Below, piece after piece: positions 61,491 through 64,000 of a stretch of 64,000 nt of DNA. The position numbers were made by a program, and so were the translations under genes. How positions within the stretch are numbered: position 1 is the stretch's first letter; each line of letters begins with the position of its first letter. The notes beneath the pieces are model-generated. The model was not told where the DNA came from. It saw only the letters and a list, made by a program, of their open reading frames with translations, and searched no databases. This DNA is from DATFNV01 sp963827935 (GTDB lineage: Bacteria > Planctomycetota > Planctomycetia > Gemmatales > Gemmataceae): the NCBI GenBank assembly GCA_963827935.1, contig CAWHCN010000004.1:1860001-1924000 (forward strand), given 5' to 3'.

Positions 61491-63386
61491 GCTGGAAAGA
61501 AACAGGGTTCATCCGGCCAAACGCGTGCCGTGGGACATTCGCGCGGTGGTTCAGCCTGAGCGGACCGCTCGCTTTTCTTTCAATGAACAAGGCCCCGCTA
61601 CCCGGGCGAGAGGTGTCGTGCTCGGGCAGCGATCTTACGGTGCGCCGTATTTTCGACGCCACCGCCCCAAGCGGCTCGGCTTGAGATCGACCTCGCCTAC
61701 TTCCCCAACGTCGTCTGTTGCCCCGCCGACCCTGCTCAGATCGGCACCACTTGCAGCCCTAACTCCCGCTCTGCGCTGCAGCGCTTTGACCTGACGCTCC
61801 TGCTGCTTGACTTCTTCGGCTGCCGTGCTCTCACGGCGATACGCTTCCCCACGCGTGATGAGGCGATAGAAGAGCTTCGCCAGCTTGTGGGCTGTCGCCC
61901 TGATGGCGCTGCCTATCCCCAGCCGGGCCCGCAGGCGGCGCAGGAAATTACCCAGCACGCTCTTACTTCTGAGCAAGGACCGCGCCGCCAGCCGAAACGC
62001 CCTGGCCACCCGGCTGGCCGTCTGGGCGGGATAGCGGATCCGCTTGCCCGATTGGTGCTTGCGCGGCGCCAGCGTCGTCCAGGCCGCGAAGTGCTTGTCC
62101 GTCGGGAAACGTGCCGCCAGGTCCGGGCCTGTCTCCGACAAGACCGTCAGCACCGTGCTGGCGCCCAGACCGTCCACTTCCGTGACACGCACGCCCGTCA
62201 ACTGGAAGATCAAGGCGTCGGCGTCGAACTCCGTCGGGCGGTTGCGACTCTTGGGCGCGGCCTTCTGGGACTCGGGCAACGGACGCCCCTGGGTCTTGTC
62301 CGGCATCGGCCCGGCCGCCTTGGCGTACTCCCGGTCACAGACATGGAGCTGATTCTGGTAGAAGTCCCAGGCCTTGAGCAGTTGTTTCAGCTCGAACAGG
62401 TGGGCCGTGTCCCAGGTCCCTTCCAGGGCCTTGGCAATCTCCTCGCGGCTCTTCTTGCAGCTGGGATCGCGCATCGCCGCCAGCGTCTGGGGGTCACGCT
62501 GCCCCTGGGCGATGGCACGCAGGATGCGCATGCCGGTGACGCCGGCGATGCTCGACACGGCCAGGTCCAAATGAACATTCATCTGGACCAGCACTTTGAG
62601 CATCATCTGCAAGAGCTTGGCTGCCTCGGTGATCAGATGCTCGCGATGCCGCCACAGCGTCCGCAACGCCAGCACCTCGTGCGCAGGTCGAAAACAGCTC
62701 TTGAGCTGGCCACAGGCGTGCATCTGCTGCAGCCAGACCGCATCGCAAACGTCGGTCTTCTTCTTGAGGTTGCGGGCCAGGCTGCGTGGATCGACCACCA
62801 CCACTTCGAAGCCCTGGCTTTCCAGGAAGTCGCATAAGCACATCCAGTAGACGCCGGTCGATTCGAGCACGACGCTCGTGACGCCGCAGTGGCGTAACCA
62901 CTCGGCCAGCGTCTGTAGGTCGGCGGTATAGACGCCGAAGGTACGAACGGGCTGCGGATCGCAAGCGGGGTCGACGGCGACGACGTGGCTGGCGCTGCCG
63001 ACGTCGATGGCGGCGGCACAGGGCCGGACGATGCGGGGCGGCGGGATGGGCTGGCGTGTCTTCTTCCGAGGCATGAGGACCTCCAACGACGGTGAGGGAC
63101 GGGCGAAGAAAATGTCGGCGGAGGATGGGTCGAACGAAGGACGAGACTTTCAAGCGGGCTCGCGGCACCAAGGAAAGTGAAGCCGACCCAAGGGCCAAGC
63201 TCAAGCACGGGCTCAGAGGCACCAGATCAAACGCGGCCACCGCGCTCCGCCGCCACAAAGAAGAGCTAGAGAAGCGCAGTGCGAACGGAAAGCCGATGGC
63301 CTGTCAGGTTCATAGCGGAACGTGTGCCAGGGACTGGCATCAGCCCTCAAGCTGATCCATGGTTGGCAGCCCGTGTCTGCACATAC
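61491..63386. mobile_element. IS110-family insertion sequence, ends not defined
   Basis: The region between the WD40 gene and the inverted repeat holds one IS110-type transposase gene and about 310 non-coding bases upstream of it (63075-63386). IS110 elements lack terminal inverted repeats, so the ends cannot be read here. The 145 bases after the transposase stop (61491-61634) show no gene; the first 20 still match the spacer after WD40 copy 1. Confidence 0.5.
61635..63074 (-). CDS. IS110-family transposase
   Basis: A complete 479-residue DEDD recombinase. The RuvC-like site is visible at the N-terminus: AAIDVGSASHVVAVDP (Asp), VVLESTGVYW (Glu), and KTDVCDAVWLQQMHACGQLK (two Asp). The C-terminal Tnp20 domain has VDGLGASTVLTVLSETGPDL and FAAWTTLAPRKHQSGKRI with the expected Ser. 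A basic tail follows (SRLGRWRRKYGAP). GGAGGTCCTC before the inner ATG ending at 63074 makes MPRKKTRQ the likely start, four codons inside the longer frame. IS110 enzymes use a bridge RNA from the element to choose target and donor. Confidence 0.93.
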   Translation of the reverse strand: MPRKKTRQPIPPPRIVRPCAAAIDVGSASHVVAVDPACDPQPVRTFGVYTADLQTLAEWLRHCGVTSVVLESTGVYWMCLCDFLESQGFEVVVVDPRSLARNLKKKTDVCDAVWLQQMHACGQLKSCFRPAHEVLALRTLWRHREHLITEAAKLLQMMLKVLVQMNVHLDLAVSSIAGVTGMRILRAIAQGQRDPQTLAAMRDPSCKKSREEIAKALEGTWDTAHLFELKQLLKAWDFYQNQLHVCDREYAKAAGPMPDKTQGRPLPESQKAAPKSRNRPTEFDADALIFQLTGVRVTEVDGLGASTVLTVLSETGPDLAARFPTDKHFAAWTTLAPRKHQSGKRIRYPAQTASRVARAFRLAARSLLRSKSVLGNFLRRLRARLGIGSAIRATAHKLAKLFYRLITRGEAYRRESTAAEEVKQQERQVKALQRRAGVRAASGADLSRVGGATDDVGEVGEVDLKPSRLGRWRRKYGAP

Positions 63387-63485
63387 GGAATTATATGCGA
63401 CCTGGCGCTTTGCCCCGAAAAGCGAAGGCGCATGTCCTGATTTGACAAGGGATTGCGGCGCGTGCGCCAGGTCGCATATAATTCC
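63387..63485. repeat. Perfect 22-bp inverted repeat with TATAAT-like cores
   Basis: GGAATTATATGCGACCTGGC at 63387 (22 bases in all) pairs exactly with 63464-63485. The 55-base centre holds GAAAAGCGAAGGCGCATG. The arms are AT-rich compared with the surroundings and include ATTATA/TATAAT. It lies between the IS110 gene and queG and could be a MITE-like element or a promoter pair. Confidence 0.7.
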
Positions 63486-63493
63486 CGGCGAGT

Positions 63494-64000
63494 TTACGTC
63501 GAAGTGGGAATTCTGGGCAAATCCGCCTCAATCCGCTCAATCGCCCACCGCGCCGCCTCACGGATCACCGGCTCGGGGTCGTCCGCCGCCCGTCGCAGCG
63601 CAGGTAGTGCCGCCGCGGCGCCGCGGTTGCCGAGGATCAGGGCCGCATTGCGGAGCAGCCCGCGCCGCCGGGCTCGCCACAGGGCTGTGCCGCGGAAACG
63701 CCGGCGGAACTCGTCCTCCGACAACGCCAGCACCTCTTCCGGATCGAGAGCGATCAGGTCCGCCCGGGGCTGGAGTGCCGGCTCCGTCCCCGGGAGCGCC
63801 TTGCGGTTCCAGGGACAGACCTCCTGGCAGATGTCGCAGCCGAAAAGCCAGTCCGTCATCGCCGGCCGCAGTTCCGCGGGGACGGCACCCTTCAGTTCGA
63901 TGGTCAGGTAACTCAGGCAGCGGCGGCTGTCCAGCAGGCCCGGACCGGCGAAGGCCTGCGTGGGACAGGCGTCGAGGCAGGCGGTGCAGGTGCCGCAGTG
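63494..64000 (-). CDS. queG: Epoxyqueuosine reductase, C-terminal part, cut by window edge
   Basis: QueG reduces epoxyqueuosine to queuosine in tRNA with cobalamin and two 4Fe-4S clusters. The visible part starts at the window edge with HCGTCTACLDACPTQAFAGP and SRRCLSYLTIELKGAVP, then MTDWLFGCDICQEVCPWNR, the two CxxCxxC-type clusters. The C-terminal HEAT-like helices (LRNAALILGNRGAAAALPAL, DPEPVIREAARWAI) are the normal QueG end. The N-terminal half and start lie beyond base 64000. It is intact as far as seen. Confidence 0.92.
   Translation of the reverse strand, partial: HCGTCTACLDACPTQAFAGPGLLDSRRCLSYLTIELKGAVPAELRPAMTDWLFGCDICQEVCPWNRKALPGTEPALQPRADLIALDPEEVLALSEDEFRRRFRGTALWRARRRGLLRNAALILGNRGAAAALPALRRAADDPEPVIREAARWAIERIEADLPRIPTST

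Noticed and set aside
1..64000. tRNA or rRNA genes
   Set aside because: I looked for cloverleaf-like segments with a T-loop GTTCGA pattern and rRNA core motifs by eye and found none I could support; a tRNAscan or Infernal run would settle it.

Overview
The window looks like chromosomal DNA of a planctomycete, most like the Gemmataceae. The reasons are the high GC content, an ECF sigma factor of the planctomycete Sig-70_X6 type followed by a Ser/Thr kinase with WD40 repeats, a second sigma factor followed by a kinase with leucine-rich repeats, two DUF1501 proteins and one DUF1549/DUF1553 protein, PQQ-type and WD40 propellers with signal peptides, Uma2 and DUF4058 proteins, and many intergenic hairpin repeats. 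No rRNA, tRNA or CRISPR array was recognised.

Layout. 0-8.7 kb: a kinase cut by the window edge, ThuA, a methyltransferase, a PIN toxin-antitoxin pair, two SDR oxidoreductases, ComEC and a zinc-ribbon protein. 8.9-13.9 kb: signalling block (WD40 remnant, RsbW-like anti-sigma factor, ECF sigma factor, kinase-WD40). 14-24.5 kb: DUF1501, M90 peptidase, Uma2, two PQQ propellers, DUF1549/1553 with a second DUF1501. 24.6-31 kb: a mostly intact minus-strand run (MobA, GT-C-like membrane protein, Uma2, amidohydrolase, MFS). 31-38.4 kb: accessory and decaying region with repeats, three toxin-antitoxin modules, a ComM pseudogene of lower GC and a degraded two-gene module. 38.3-43 kb: acetyltransferase, disordered protein, amino acid/ethanolamine-type permease and a GlxD-like glutamate synthase domain. 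43-49.6 kb: S24-like protein, sigma factor, kinase-LRR, an aspartic-protease pair and DUF4058. 49.6-54 kb: GlxC, a toxin/immunity-like pair, GlxB, an HNH pair and a GlnT/GmaS-like synthetase. 54-64 kb: a PIN module, the intact copy of the two-gene module, two tandem WD40 proteins, an IS110 transposase and the C-terminal part of QueG.

How the genes work together. GlxB, GlxC, GlxD, the GlnT/GmaS-like synthetase and the permease form a plausible amine or ethanolamine assimilation set, split by unrelated genes. The sigma/kinase/anti-sigma genes form two signalling units. At least five toxin-antitoxin modules are present.

Quality note. About 40 single- or double-base frameshifts break otherwise well-conserved genes. 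Several are cured by adding one base to a G or C run, which points to sequencing or assembly indels, although some loci (ComM, the 31.8 kb module, the LRR tail at 48.6 kb) look truly decayed. Genes whose frame is broken as sequenced are typed 'pseudogene'; each entry says which explanation I favour.
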